DNA of 64,000 bases. Source: Faecalibacter macacae. Lineage in GTDB: Bacteria > Bacteroidota > Bacteroidia > Flavobacteriales > Weeksellaceae. Both the position numbers and the translations under genes were made by a program. Below, in pieces: positions 1 to 9,487 of the stretch. Within the stretch, counting starts at the first letter, position 1. Each line of letters starts with the position of its first letter. Below the pieces are notes generated by a model. The model was not told the DNA's origin. It worked only from the letters and a program-made list of their open reading frames with translations, and searched no databases. The stretch spans positions 1 through 64,000 of the forward strand of contig NZ_RDOJ01000004.1 of NCBI RefSeq assembly GCF_003687725.1, in the 5' to 3' direction.

Positions 1-17
1 TTTACTTTTCTTGCCAT

Positions 18-55
18 AAAAAATGCCCCCAAAAGTGTCTAACTTTTTGGGGGCA
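18..55 (-). terminator. Rho-independent terminator downstream of the OmpA-like gene
   Basis: An 11-bp inverted repeat, TGCCCCCAAAA at 24-34 and its complement at 45-55, is followed on the minus strand by a run of six T (18-23 on the plus strand reads A). The T run lies on one side only, so it should end minus-strand transcripts from the lipoprotein genes at 102-1336. Confidence 0.8.
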
Positions 56-101
56 GTGTATTTGGACGCTTTTTTCTTTATATATAAAATCGTAAATTTT
101 T

Positions 102-803
102 TTATTTACCAGCTGCCTCTTTTTCAGCGTCAGCTTTCATTTTTTCGTTTGCAGTAATTGCAATCTCTACACGACGGTTAGCAGCACGACCATCAGCTGT
201 TGAATTATCAGCGATAGGTTCTTCTAATCCTTTACCTGTAGACGTTAAGCGAGATGAATTGATTCCATTAGCAACAAGATATTGTTTCACAGAATTCGCA
301 CGTTGTTCAGACAATGGTTTATTGTAGTTTTGTGAACCTACATTATCTGTATGACCAACAATTAATAAATTAGTATCTGGATATTCTTTGAATACTTCGA
401 TTAGCTTATCTAAGTTAGTTTTAGCCGTAGAAGTTAATCCAGATTTGTTGTATTCAAAAGTAACTTTAGAAGATTCGTCTAAGATTAAGTTAATACCTTC
501 TTCAGTACGTACAACTTCAGCACCAGGTAAAACTTGTTCAATTTTCTGAGCTTGTTTGTCCATTTTATTACCAATAACACCACCAGCAGCACCACCTACA
601 GCAGCACCAATTACAGCACCTAAAGCAGTGTTACCACCTTTACCAATATTGTTACCCAATATACCACCAATAACAGATCCAGCAACTACTCCAATACCAG
701 CACCTTTTTGTGTATTGTTAGCATTTTGAACTGCAGTACATGAAGTTAAAGCAAATGCTCCACCTAAAATGATTGCAGTTAATTTAGTATTTAATTTTTT
801 CAT
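102..803 (-). CDS. OmpA family lipoprotein with glycine-zipper segment
   Basis: Predicted outer-membrane lipoprotein of 233 residues. The N-terminus is a lipoprotein signal ending in the lipobox LTSC, so Cys22 would be acylated. Residues of about 35-80 are very Gly/Ala rich (repeated GxxxG), the glycine-zipper pattern of membrane-inserting segments. The C-terminal half is an OmpA/MotB peptidoglycan-binding domain, with VGHTDNVGS, LSEQRANSVKQYL and GRAANRRVEI, which includes the Asp and Arg residues that hold diaminopimelate. The likely role is tethering the outer membrane to peptidoglycan. It lies 17 bases downstream of the lipocalin-like gene on the same strand and may share its transcript. 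A strong terminator follows. The family assignment is firm; the specific role is inferred. Confidence 0.9.
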   Translation of the reverse strand: MKKLNTKLTAIILGGAFALTSCTAVQNANNTQKGAGIGVVAGSVIGGILGNNIGKGGNTALGAVIGAAVGGAAGGVIGNKMDKQAQKIEQVLPGAEVVRTEEGINLILDESSKVTFEYNKSGLTSTAKTNLDKLIEVFKEYPDTNLLIVGHTDNVGSQNYNKPLSEQRANSVKQYLVANGINSSRLTSTGKGLEEPIADNSTADGRAANRRVEIAITANEKMKADAEKEAAGK

Positions 804-820
804 AATTCAAAATTTATTAA

Positions 821-1336
821 TTAACGTTGGAAAGTGTAATATACTTGAGCGATTTTACCATCAACACTAACATCTTGAACTAAAGTCATGTTTGTAGCGC
901 TTAATTGATCTACTCTTAATTTATATCCAGCAGTATTTTGTTTAGCTTTAATACCAGTAACATCTTTAAAAGTGAAGTAAGTAGTTGTACCTTCTTCTAC
1001 AATATTCCAAATAATTTTTGCAGTTCCTGAAGGACATGCAGAATCAGCTGTGTTGAATGTGTATGTTCCTGTTTTATTGTTTTGTACTAAGTTCCAAGTA
1101 GAACCTACAAAACATTCAGGCTTTGCCATATCAAATACAGAAGCTACAGATTCCGTTACTTTTACATTTCCTTGAACTTGTTGATTAGCTAAACCAGCAT
1201 AACTTACATCAGATAAAGTCCAAGCACCACGTACTTCTTTACCTGTTTCCATTTGAGATTTTGCTACATTAGTCGATGCACATGATCCTAACATGAATGT
1301 TGCACCTACAGTTAACATTAAAATTACTTTTTTCAT
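821..1336 (-). CDS. Lipocalin-like lipoprotein
   Basis: A 171-residue predicted lipoprotein: signal peptide ending LGSC (Cys19), then a small beta-rich domain. The opening GAWTLSDVSY, a Cys-containing middle (PECFVGSTWNL, DSACPSG) and a closing stretch ending VYYTFQR fit the lipocalin-like family common in Flavobacteriia. Members are thought to sit in the outer membrane and bind lipids or other small hydrophobic molecules; no ligand can be read here. The ATG at 1336 directly precedes the signal peptide. It is the promoter-proximal gene of the pair with the OmpA-like lipoprotein. Confidence 0.75.
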   Translation of the reverse strand: MKKVILMLTVGATFMLGSCASTNVAKSQMETGKEVRGAWTLSDVSYAGLANQQVQGNVKVTESVASVFDMAKPECFVGSTWNLVQNNKTGTYTFNTADSACPSGTAKIIWNIVEEGTTTYFTFKDVTGIKAKQNTAGYKLRVDQLSATNMTLVQDVSVDGKIAQVYYTFQR

Positions 1337-1464
1337 AGTTGTTTTTATTTTAGATCAAATAATAGCTAAAAAAAGGCTTTTATAATTAAGATTTAAGAGC
1401 TTTTAAAAGAAAATTAATGCTAGATTATGTAATGCATTAAAATTACTCGGTAAAACGCTTTATT

Positions 1465-2358
1465 TTAATTTTCTACCTTAATGGTATAAATTAAAGAAGA
1501 ATATTGACCTGTTTTTTTAGCTGTTAAATTAGATTTCAATCCAACGAAGAAAGCTTTCAAAAATGGAAGTGAATTTCCTTTATATTTTTCAGAAAGTAAA
1601 CTAACGTAAAATGCATCTAATATCATTGGGCTAACATTCTCAATTTTCATACCAAAATTGTTAATCAAAAGCTGTAAACTATCAGGATTAAAATGCCACA
1701 GGTGTCTAGGAACATCGTAAGCAGCCCAAAGTTTACCATAGTAATTTGCGTCGTAAGAAAGATGATTTGGAACCGCGATAATTAATGTTCCTCCTGGATT
1801 TAAATGTTGCTTTAATTCGATTAATATATCATTTAAATTAGGAATATGTTCAAGAACATGCCACATCGTGATTACATCAAATTTACGATTAATATCTTTC
1901 AATTCACAATTCACAACATTTTCTTTTCCAATTTTAGATTGAGAAATTTCTAAGGCTTTTGGATTTGGTTCCATTCCGGTTACATCATATCCATTATTTT
2001 GCATATGTTGTAAGAAATCTCCAGCACCACAACCGTAGTCTAAAATTGATTTTCCTTGAGTAGATTCTTTTATCAATTTTAATTTTTGATCTAAATTATA
2101 TTGTTTAGCTATTTGATAAATTTTCTCGAAAAGAGATTTTTTACCATCAGTGTGCGAAATATAATTTTCACTTTCGTAGTAACGAGAAAGATCATTTAAA
2201 GGTTGAGGGTAGGTGTAAAGTACCCCTGTTTTTTCGTCTTTGTGTATCGAAAAATCTTCTTGTGTTAAGAAGTAATCTTTTAAATCTAATACTTTAATAC
2301 CAGAAAATCCTTCAATTGAAGGATTCTCTTTTATAGTTTCACGTGGAACATTATTCAT
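1465..2358 (-). CDS. Class I SAM-dependent methyltransferase
   Basis: A 297-residue cytosolic enzyme. Motif I, LDYGCGAGDFLQHM, binds S-adenosylmethionine, and the following GYDVTGMEPN gives the acidic residue for the ribose. ITMWHVLEHIPN is the usual post-motif of the Methyltransf_23 group. The substrate is unknown; relatives methylate small molecules, quinones or glycans. Only 3 bases separate it from mnmG upstream, so it is the last gene of the patatin-ybeY-mnmG transcript. Its codons 3-8 (Asn-Val-Pro-Arg-Glu-Thr) coincide with a parS-like site. The ATG at 2358 is the first available start. Confidence 0.85.
   Translation of the reverse strand: MNNVPRETIKENPSIEGFSGIKVLDLKDYFLTQEDFSIHKDEKTGVLYTYPQPLNDLSRYYESENYISHTDGKKSLFEKIYQIAKQYNLDQKLKLIKESTQGKSILDYGCGAGDFLQHMQNNGYDVTGMEPNPKALEISQSKIGKENVVNCELKDINRKFDVITMWHVLEHIPNLNDILIELKQHLNPGGTLIIAVPNHLSYDANYYGKLWAAYDVPRHLWHFNPDSLQLLINNFGMKIENVSPMILDAFYVSLLSEKYKGNSLPFLKAFFVGLKSNLTAKKTGQYSSLIYTIKVEN
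2335..2350 (-). other. parS: parS-like ParB binding site inside the methyltransferase start
   Basis: On the minus strand the 16-mer TGTTCCACGTGAAACT differs from the classical parS sequence TGTTCCACGTGAAACA only at the last base. It encodes part of the methyltransferase N-terminus. A second, perfectly symmetrical site lies on the other side of mnmG at 4271-4286. Known parS sites bind ParB and organise chromosome origin segregation, often near mnmG (gidA). Confidence 0.75.
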
Positions 2359-2361
2359 ATA

Positions 2362-4233
2362 TTATCTACCCATGTGGATTAATAAAACACTAATATCTGC
2401 TGGAGAAACACCACTAACACGCGATGCTTGAGCGACAGTAGCAGGTCTAATTTTTGTTAATTTTTGTCTTGCTTCTATAGACATTGATCCTAAAAGATTA
2501 TAGTCAATATTCGCAGGAATTTTAAGGTTTTCTAATCGAGTCAATTTATCAGCATTTTGCTGTTCTTTCTTGATGTAACCTTTGTATTTGATTTGAATTT
2601 CTGTCTGCTCTAATTCTTCTTCATTAATATTATTCTCTTCAATAAATTGATTGACTCTTTCTAATGAAGTGAAATCTGAAAGTCTTAATTCAGGACGAGT
2701 AATTACATTAATCATTTTATTTGGTTGGGATAGAGGAGAACCTTCACGTTCTTCAATTATCTCGTTAATTTCTTTTGGTTTGATTGAATGTTCTTCGAAG
2801 TACTCAACTAACTTTTCAGCATTTTTGAACTTTTCCTCCATACGGAATAAACGTTCGTCTGATGCTAAACCAATTTCATGAGCTTTACGAGTTAAACGCT
2901 CATCAGCATTATCTTGACGTAATAAGATACGATATTCAGCACGAGAAGTAAACATACGATATGGTTCTTCTGTACCTTTTGTAATTAAGTCGTCAATTAA
3001 AACTCCAATATAAGCTTCGTTTCTATTTAGAATAAATTCGTCTTTTTCTTGAATTTTTAATGCGGCATTAATTCCAGCCATTAAACCTTGAGAAGCTGCT
3101 TCTTCGTAACCCGTTGTACCGTTAATTTGTCCAGCGCAATATAAGTTATCGATAATCTTAGTTTCTAAGGTATGCTTTAATTGTGTTGGTGGAAAATAAT
3201 CGTATTCGATAGCATATCCTGGACGTAAGATCTTCGCTTTTTCAAAACCAGGAATAGTTCTTAATGCACGTGCTTGTACATCGTCTGGTAATGAAGTTGA
3301 GAATCCATTAATATAGAATTCCATTGTTTCCCAACCTTCAGGTTCAGCAAAAATTTGGTGTCTATCTTTATCAGCAAAACGATTAATCTTATCTTCAATC
3401 GAAGGACAATATCTAGGACCTGTAGATTTAATCGTTCCGTTAAACATTGGAGAACGATCAAACCCTTCGCGTAACATATCGTGTACATCTTGGTTTGTAT
3501 ATGTAATCCAACAAGAACGTTGTTTCGTTAATTTCGGAGTATTTGTATAGGAAAATTTTCCTGGAATTTCATCACCTGGTTGTTCAATCATTTTTGAATA
3601 ATCGATAGAACGACCATCTACACGTGGAGGAGTTCCTGTTTTCATACGACCAGCTTGGAAACCTAAATCAACTAATTGTTCAGTAATTCCGAAAGCTGCT
3701 CCTTCACCCATACGTCCACCACCAAATTGTTTTTCACCAATGTGGATTAAACCATTTAAGAAAGTTCCGTTTGTTAATACAACCGCTTTTGCGCGAATTT
3801 CCATTCCCATTCCAGTACGAACTCCACAAACTTTACCATTCTCGATAATTAGATTTGTAACCATATCTTGGAACATATCTACGTTTGGAATACGTTCTAA
3901 AGTAAGACGCCATTCTTCAGCAAAACGCATACGATCTGACTGTGCTCTTGGCGACCACATCGCAGGACCTTTCGACAGATTCAACATTTTGAATTGAATC
4001 ATCGTTTTATCTGTAACGATGCCAGAGTAACCTCCTAAAGCATCAATTTCTCTTACAATTTGTCCTTTTGCAATTCCACCCATAGCAGGATTACAAGACA
4101 TTTGTCCTATCATCTGTAGGTTCATTGTAACCAATAATGTTTTGGCTCCAAGGTTTGCAGCTGCGGCAGTAGCTTCTGCACCTGCGTGCCCACCACCAAC
4201 TACAATTACGTCATATTCTGATTGAAATATCAT
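2362..4233 (-). CDS. mnmG: tRNA uridine-5-carboxymethylaminomethyl modification enzyme MnmG
   Basis: The FAD-binding subunit of the MnmE-MnmG complex, which installs the carboxymethylaminomethyl group on U34 of certain tRNAs using methylene-tetrahydrofolate and NADH. Its 623 residues are full length. The FAD dinucleotide-binding motif [11 protein letters not shown] lies near residues 11-21, the signature [11 protein letters not shown] in the middle, and [17 protein letters not shown] near residue 380, followed by the helical C-terminal MnmE/tRNA-binding domain ending in [17 protein letters not shown]. ybeY lies upstream, separated by 53 bases carrying a parS-like site, and the methyltransferase follows after 3 bases. 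The ATG is followed directly by the FAD fold, as in homologues. Confidence 0.98.
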   Translation of the reverse strand: MIFQSEYDVIVVGGGHAGAEATAAAANLGAKTLLVTMNLQMIGQMSCNPAMGGIAKGQIVREIDALGGYSGIVTDKTMIQFKMLNLSKGPAMWSPRAQSDRMRFAEEWRLTLERIPNVDMFQDMVTNLIIENGKVCGVRTGMGMEIRAKAVVLTNGTFLNGLIHIGEKQFGGGRMGEGAAFGITEQLVDLGFQAGRMKTGTPPRVDGRSIDYSKMIEQPGDEIPGKFSYTNTPKLTKQRSCWITYTNQDVHDMLREGFDRSPMFNGTIKSTGPRYCPSIEDKINRFADKDRHQIFAEPEGWETMEFYINGFSTSLPDDVQARALRTIPGFEKAKILRPGYAIEYDYFPPTQLKHTLETKIIDNLYCAGQINGTTGYEEAASQGLMAGINAALKIQEKDEFILNRNEAYIGVLIDDLITKGTEEPYRMFTSRAEYRILLRQDNADERLTRKAHEIGLASDERLFRMEEKFKNAEKLVEYFEEHSIKPKEINEIIEEREGSPLSQPNKMINVITRPELRLSDFTSLERVNQFIEENNINEEELEQTEIQIKYKGYIKKEQQNADKLTRLENLKIPANIDYNLLGSMSIEARQKLTKIRPATVAQASRVSGVSPADISVLLIHMGR

Positions 4234-4270
4234 AATAATCGTGTTTTATATTTTATCTAAAAACAAAGAA

Positions 4271-4286
4271 TGTTCCACGTGGAACA
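4271..4286. other. parS: Perfectly palindromic parS-like site between ybeY and mnmG
   Basis: TGTTCCACGTGGAACA is a perfect 16-bp palindrome. It fits the parS pattern TGTTNCACGTGNAACA, including the invariant CACGTG core and GTT/AAC arms. It abuts the ybeY stop codon at 4287-4289 and lies in the 53-base gap before mnmG. Identity as a ParB site rests on this match and on the known clustering of parS near mnmG and the origin. Confidence 0.78.
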
Positions 4287-4709
4287 TTATGCTTTTATTT
4301 GTTGAAATCTATTTAAATAAAAATTTTCTTTTTCAGTCATGATTCTTTTTTCTTCTTCTTCTTTATCTGGATAACCAGCAAAGTGAAGTATTCCGTGAAT
4401 CATTACACGAGCTAATTCATTGTCGAAAGAAACATTATTTTGTTCTGCATTGTCTGCAATTCTTTCTACACTAATAAAAATATCTCCTGTTAAAACATCG
4501 TCTTCAGAATTATCAAATCCGATAACATCTGTGTAGTAATCGTGATCTAAATACTGACGATTAATTTCTAATAAATATTCGTCGTCACAGAAAATGTAGT
4601 TCAATTCTTCGATTGATTTTCCTTCACTTTTCATACTTTCTGTAACCCAATCAATCCAGATTTGACTTTCTTTTATTTCAAATTCTGTTTCGTAAAATAA
4701 TTCTATCAT
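4287..4709 (-). CDS. ybeY: Endoribonuclease YbeY, rRNA maturation factor
   Basis: A 140-residue UPF0054 family protein, close to the usual length. YbeY acts in 16S rRNA 3' maturation and ribosome quality control. The sequence shows YYTDVIGFDN (the family S/T-D-V-L/I-S/G-F block) and the metal motif HGILHFAGY with His105 and His109. The third ligand, His in the canonical GYDH, is Asp115 here (GYPDK), a change I recall as usual in Flavobacteriia. The gene starts 4 bases after the patatin gene stop, implying co-transcription, and ends beside a parS-like site. Confidence 0.93.
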   Translation of the reverse strand: MIELFYETEFEIKESQIWIDWVTESMKSEGKSIEELNYIFCDDEYLLEINRQYLDHDYYTDVIGFDNSEDDVLTGDIFISVERIADNAEQNNVSFDNELARVMIHGILHFAGYPDKEEEEKRIMTEKENFYLNRFQQIKA

Positions 4710-4713
4710 TGTT

Positions 4714-6933
4714 CTAAAACCAATAGCCTAAGCTTAAATTAAACAACCCTCTGTCTGTATGCGGAGAATAAGCCCAGATAAAATTTATTGGTCCTAAGGG
4801 ACTATCATATCCGTACTTTAATCCGTATCCAGAATATTTAAAATCTGTAAGTTTGATGTGTTCTATTCTATCTTCAACATTTGCAAGATTCATGAGAATT
4901 CCAGCATAATGATTTTTTAAAATTTTAAACTGAAGCTCAGAACCTAATATAAGTTTATTATCACCAAAAGCTGAAGCAAAAGGTAGACCATAAAACTTCG
5001 TATAATTTAAAAATCTTTGTTGAACATAACCACCTACAATAAATTTTTGAGCGCTTGTATTGTTCCCGTTAAAAAAGGTTCCAAAGTTAGCAGTAAATCT
5101 GTAACTTAGGAAATTATTAATGTGAAAATTCTTTTCTAAATCAACTTCAAATTCATAAATTTTTTCAAAGTTTTTAACATTTGAATCAATTAGATATTTA
5201 ATTGAAGAATTAAACATTACACCTCTTGATGCAAAGTTCGGATTATTTCTGCTATCGGCAACTATATAGGCGTATGCTTTGAAGTAATTCCCTTTGTCAT
5301 TTACAGCAAAAGGAAAATTGTCTGTTTGTGATACATTGCGTGTATAAAGTTCTATATATTGATGTTCTAAACCTAATCCAATTGCGTACCTTTCTTTTAG
5401 TGTTGATTGCAAATAGAATTGATTTACGAAGTCGTTAAAGGTATAATTTAATTCATTTAGATTAGGATATTCAGGACTTCTAAGTTCACTTAAGTTAATT
5501 TCTTTATTGAAACGATGCATTCTTGATCTAATACCAATACTTGGTAAATATCCATTGTTAATGTAGTAATTGACATTGTAACGCATGTAATCGCCAATCA
5601 CAAAATCTGTGGATAAAGTTGAGTTTTTGAAGATTAAATTTTTAGAAGTATAATTCAATAAAAGTCCAGTTTTAAAGAAATCATCATAGTGCAAACCAAA
5701 ACGAATTTTTTGCTTAACCGGGTTTTCTGTAACCGTTAATTCAAGCATATATTCATTCTCTTTTTCTTGGTTTAATTTGTAATCAACTTTACTGAAATTA
5801 CCTGAAGAATATAATCGATTGATACCACTTTGTATCTCTTTGAAACTTGCTAATTGAGGAGATTTTATTTTTAATTTTCCTTCTAAATAGTTTAAATTAT
5901 ATTGTTCAGCTCCGTTTACTTTTACATCACGAATCAAAATATATTCTTTTAATTCTAATGCTTTTCTAGTGTTTTCAAGATTTCCTTGTAACGAAGCGAT
6001 TTCTTTTAATTCTTCAAATTTTGAATCTGCAGCAATTAACCCACGTTCAAGTATAGGTTTAACTTCTCCGAAACTAGCTACACCATATCCTTGCGTATCA
6101 GGAATAATCATTAGGTCAACTAATTTTCGTTGTTCATCAGACTTTTTTTCCATATTAAACTTGATAATCTGCTGTAAAATATCAGTAGCTGAACCAAGCT
6201 CATCCTGTTTTTTTAATGGATCTTGAAGATCTACACCGATTATAATATCAGCACCCATATCTTTAACTTCCTTTACAGGAAAGTTATTTAAAACTCCACC
6301 ATCTATTAATAATTTATTATCAATTTTGACAGGTTTTATCATCGATGGATAAGCACCACTTGCCAATACAGCTAAAGGCAGAAATCCATCTTTTAATACA
6401 ATTTCTTCACCGGTTTCTATATCAGTTGCAATACATACAAAAGGAATAGATAGTTTAGAAAAATCATTTGTATCGTGAACATGACGGAACAAATATGTTA
6501 GTAAATCTAAAGGTCCTTGGCCTGAAGAAACAGCTTGTGGAATTGTTAATTTGAAGTTGTTAAAAGGTAAATCAAGAATATATTTTTCGCTATTTGCTTT
6601 TTCAAAATAAGGAATATCTTGACGGTTTTTTTCGTTGATGATTAATGATGTTAAATCTAATTCTTTGATTATAATTTCTAATTCGTCTGGCGAATATCCT
6701 GCAGCATATAAACCACCAACAATTGCACCCATACTTGTACCACCAATATAATCGATTTTAATACCAGCTTCTTCGATTTTCTTTAAAGCGCCAATATGTG
6801 CGTAACCTTTTGCACCACCACCACTCAATACAACTCCAACTTTAGGACGTTTAATTTGTACGATAGAATCTTGGGCAAAATTGATAGTTGGAATTAAAAA
6901 TAAGGCAATAAGAATTTTTTTCAGCTTCATCAA
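4714..6933 (-). CDS. Patatin-like phospholipase with C-terminal outer-membrane barrel
   Basis: A 739-residue exported protein. A signal peptide (about residues 1-20) precedes a patatin domain with the oxyanion loop GGGAKGYAHIG, nucleophile elbow GGTSMGA (Ser67) and catalytic Asp211 in DGGVLNNFPV, so the Ser-Asp dyad is intact. A POTRA-like segment follows (about 320-400), then a C-terminal half of alternating aromatic strands ending in LFNLSLGYWF, typical of a BamA/Omp85-type barrel with terminal aromatic residue. The layout matches PlpD-like (type Vd) secreted or surface-anchored lipases. Substrate and whether the lipase is released are unknown. It is the first gene of the run leading to ybeY, mnmG and the methyltransferase. 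Confidence 0.9.
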   Translation of the reverse strand: MMKLKKILIALFLIPTINFAQDSIVQIKRPKVGVVLSGGGAKGYAHIGALKKIEEAGIKIDYIGGTSMGAIVGGLYAAGYSPDELEIIIKELDLTSLIINEKNRQDIPYFEKANSEKYILDLPFNNFKLTIPQAVSSGQGPLDLLTYLFRHVHDTNDFSKLSIPFVCIATDIETGEEIVLKDGFLPLAVLASGAYPSMIKPVKIDNKLLIDGGVLNNFPVKEVKDMGADIIIGVDLQDPLKKQDELGSATDILQQIIKFNMEKKSDEQRKLVDLMIIPDTQGYGVASFGEVKPILERGLIAADSKFEELKEIASLQGNLENTRKALELKEYILIRDVKVNGAEQYNLNYLEGKLKIKSPQLASFKEIQSGINRLYSSGNFSKVDYKLNQEKENEYMLELTVTENPVKQKIRFGLHYDDFFKTGLLLNYTSKNLIFKNSTLSTDFVIGDYMRYNVNYYINNGYLPSIGIRSRMHRFNKEINLSELRSPEYPNLNELNYTFNDFVNQFYLQSTLKERYAIGLGLEHQYIELYTRNVSQTDNFPFAVNDKGNYFKAYAYIVADSRNNPNFASRGVMFNSSIKYLIDSNVKNFEKIYEFEVDLEKNFHINNFLSYRFTANFGTFFNGNNTSAQKFIVGGYVQQRFLNYTKFYGLPFASAFGDNKLILGSELQFKILKNHYAGILMNLANVEDRIEHIKLTDFKYSGYGLKYGYDSPLGPINFIWAYSPHTDRGLFNLSLGYWF

Positions 6934-6990
6934 TCAAGGATTAGTTTGTATAAAGATACTTTAATTTTTAATGCGATATTATTGAAAAAT

Positions 6991-7019
6991 TAAAGGGTTG
7001 TGAAACTCACAACCCTTTA
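6991..7019 (-). terminator. Hairpin terminator after murF-alr
   Basis: A 12-bp inverted repeat (TAAAGGGTTGTG and its complement) with a 5-base loop begins 3 bases past the murF-alr stop codon on the minus strand. The following T-rich stretch is interrupted by AA, so termination may be partial. Confidence 0.65.
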
Positions 7020-7021
7020 TG

Positions 7022-9487
7022 TTATTCTTTATAATAAACTCGATTTACTCGAAGTGCAATCGAAGTTAAGACTTCGTAAGGTATGGTATCCAGATCTTTT
7101 GTGTAGTCTGCTAATGTTGGATAAGAACCAAAAATGATAACTTCATCACCTTCTTTACAATTGATATCTGTTACATCAATCATCAACATATCCATACAAA
7201 TTGTCCCTGTAATAGGTGCTAATTTTCCATTTACGCCAACTTTACCTTTTCCGTAACCAAGAGAACGTCTAATACCATCTGCGTAGCCAACAGGAAGCGT
7301 TGCAATACGAGAATTTCTTTCGGCCTTAAAACGACGACCGTAACTTACAGTTTCGCCAACTTTCAATTCAGAAATTTGAGAAATTATTGTTTTAAATTGA
7401 ACAACAGGTTTTAATTTTTTGTTCATAAAATCTGAATATTCGGAGTATCCGTACATTCCGATTCCTAATCTAACCATGTCGTATTGATGATCGTTATAAG
7501 CAACAATTCCGGGCGAATTTAAACAGTGTTTAATTGGTTTTACATCTAAGGCTTCTGATAATATTTTGTACCCATTATCAAAACGATTAAATTGATATTG
7601 GGCGTACTCTTTTTCATCTTGCATATCAGCAGTAGCTAAATGCGTAAAAATAGATTGTACGTAAACCTGTGGCGTTTGTTTCAACGTTTCAATTAAATGA
7701 TCGTATTCAGATTCGTGAAAACCTAAACGATTCATTCCTGTTTCCAATTTAATATGGATTGGATATGGTCGTGAAATTTGTTTTTCTTTCAGTTTTTTCA
7801 CGAATAAATCTAGCACACGGAAACTATAAATTTCAGGTTCTAATTGATATTCGATAACGGTAGAATAACTACTTTGTTCAGGATTCATGACGATAATCGG
7901 AACTGAAATTCCGGCTTTTCTTAATTCCTTTCCTTCATCAGCGATAGCTACACCTAAATAATCTACACCATTATTTTCTAAAACATTTGCGACTTCAAAA
8001 CTTCCAACACCGTAACTATTCGCTTTTACCATACACATAATTTTTGTGGTTGGTTTTAAAAGTGAACGGTAGGTTTTGATGTTTTCGATTAAATTCTGAA
8101 GATTAATTTCTAGAACTGTATCGTGAGAACGAGTTTCTAATTCTTCGGCAATTTTTTCTAATTGGAACGGACGAGCACCTTTTAATAAAATTGCTTCGTC
8201 GTAGACATTTTGAGTTTTGAATTGTTCCAAAAATTCATCTGTCGATTTATATGATCGAACGTAAGATTGAAATAAATCTTTATAGTTCGAAATTTTATCT
8301 CCGATTAAAACAATTTCAGTAAAATGATATGGATTAACTAAATCGGCCGTTTGTTGATATAGTTCTTGATCTGAAAGATTACTTTGTAAAATATCGGTTA
8401 GAACTAATGTTTTTCTTGCCTTTTTTTGTTGATTAAGGACATTTAAACCAATTTTTAAAGAATTTAGATCAGAATTGAATGAATCATTAATAATGATTGA
8501 ATTGTTAATCGCTTCTTTAATTTCAAGACGCATTTCAATCGGTAATAATGCAGAAAAATTAGATTTATATTGTTTATAATCAATATTTAATCCGATTAAT
8601 GTCGTTAAACAAATTAAGCTATTTTTAATCGAAGCATCATCTTGAAAAGGGATAGAAAATGTGAAAATTTCTTGATTATGTAAAATAGAAATTTTCGTAT
8701 TTGTTTCTTCCTGAATGATTTCTTTGATTTGTACTAATGCAGAATCAGTATAACCATAAGTTATTTTATCAATTTTAGACAAATGATCATCATCCGAAAT
8801 TATTTGATGTAATTGTTCATTTTCGATATTGTAAACTAGTTTATCAACATTTGTGAACAACTTCAATTTTTCTCGAATTAACTGTTCTTCATCTTTAAAA
8901 TTTTCTAAATGCGCATTTCCAATTTTTGTTAGAACTCCAATAGTTGGCTGAATAATTTCTTCCAGTTTTTCCATTTCGTTCGGCATCGAAATTCCTGCTT
9001 CAAAAATTCCTAAATCATTTTCTTGATTTAATTGAAGAATTGAAATTGCGGTTCCGAATTGAGAATTGTAACTTTTTGGACTTCGTGAAATGTTGAAGTT
9101 TTTCCATAATAATTGGTTCAACCATTCTTTTACGATTGTTTTACCGTTGGAACCAGTAATTCCAATAACTGGAATATTGAATTGTTGACGATGAATGCGC
9201 GCCCAATTTTGTAAGGCTTGTAATGGATTATCGACAATAATTTGGTTGATGTCTTTGTATTGTTGGATTGGATGTTGAACGACAAAAGTTCTTATCCCTT
9301 TGTGATATGCGTCTGCAATGTAAGTATGTCCATCTTTTTGGTTGCCCGAAAGAGCAAAGAAGATTCCGTTGATAGGATGAACAATTAAACGTGAATCGAA
9401 GAATATTTGTTCGATAGGCGTTTGACCATCTCCGATCAATTGACCAGAGACAATCTCCACTATATTTTGTAGTTTATAACTTTTCAA
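7022..9487 (-). CDS. Bifunctional MurF ligase / alanine racemase
   Basis: An 821-residue fusion of two successive steps around D-alanine use. Residues 1-450 are MurF, which adds D-Ala-D-Ala to UDP-MurNAc-tripeptide: ATP-binding GITGSNGKT (109-117), [13 protein letters not shown] and IREKLKLF with the Lys expected to be carbamylated. Residues of about 455-821 are a PLP alanine racemase making D-Ala: [10 protein letters not shown] with PLP Lys488, [22 protein letters not shown] and [12 protein letters not shown]. Both halves look complete. The fusion is common in Bacteroidota; the alr part supplies the D-Ala that Ddl and then MurF use. Its start overlaps the tdk stop by 14 bases, so it is translated from the tdk transcript. 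Confidence 0.96.
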   Translation of the reverse strand: MKSYKLQNIVEIVSGQLIGDGQTPIEQIFFDSRLIVHPINGIFFALSGNQKDGHTYIADAYHKGIRTFVVQHPIQQYKDINQIIVDNPLQALQNWARIHRQQFNIPVIGITGSNGKTIVKEWLNQLLWKNFNISRSPKSYNSQFGTAISILQLNQENDLGIFEAGISMPNEMEKLEEIIQPTIGVLTKIGNAHLENFKDEEQLIREKLKLFTNVDKLVYNIENEQLHQIISDDDHLSKIDKITYGYTDSALVQIKEIIQEETNTKISILHNQEIFTFSIPFQDDASIKNSLICLTTLIGLNIDYKQYKSNFSALLPIEMRLEIKEAINNSIIINDSFNSDLNSLKIGLNVLNQQKKARKTLVLTDILQSNLSDQELYQQTADLVNPYHFTEIVLIGDKISNYKDLFQSYVRSYKSTDEFLEQFKTQNVYDEAILLKGARPFQLEKIAEELETRSHDTVLEINLQNLIENIKTYRSLLKPTTKIMCMVKANSYGVGSFEVANVLENNGVDYLGVAIADEGKELRKAGISVPIIVMNPEQSSYSTVIEYQLEPEIYSFRVLDLFVKKLKEKQISRPYPIHIKLETGMNRLGFHESEYDHLIETLKQTPQVYVQSIFTHLATADMQDEKEYAQYQFNRFDNGYKILSEALDVKPIKHCLNSPGIVAYNDHQYDMVRLGIGMYGYSEYSDFMNKKLKPVVQFKTIISQISELKVGETVSYGRRFKAERNSRIATLPVGYADGIRRSLGYGKGKVGVNGKLAPITGTICMDMLMIDVTDINCKEGDEVIIFGSYPTLADYTKDLDTIPYEVLTSIALRVNRVYYKE

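Noticed and set aside
1337-1464. Small gene or RNA between the methyltransferase and lipocalin-like genes
   Set aside because: 128 A/T-rich bases with no hairpin-T run, no exact TAnnTTTG box and no convincing ORF.
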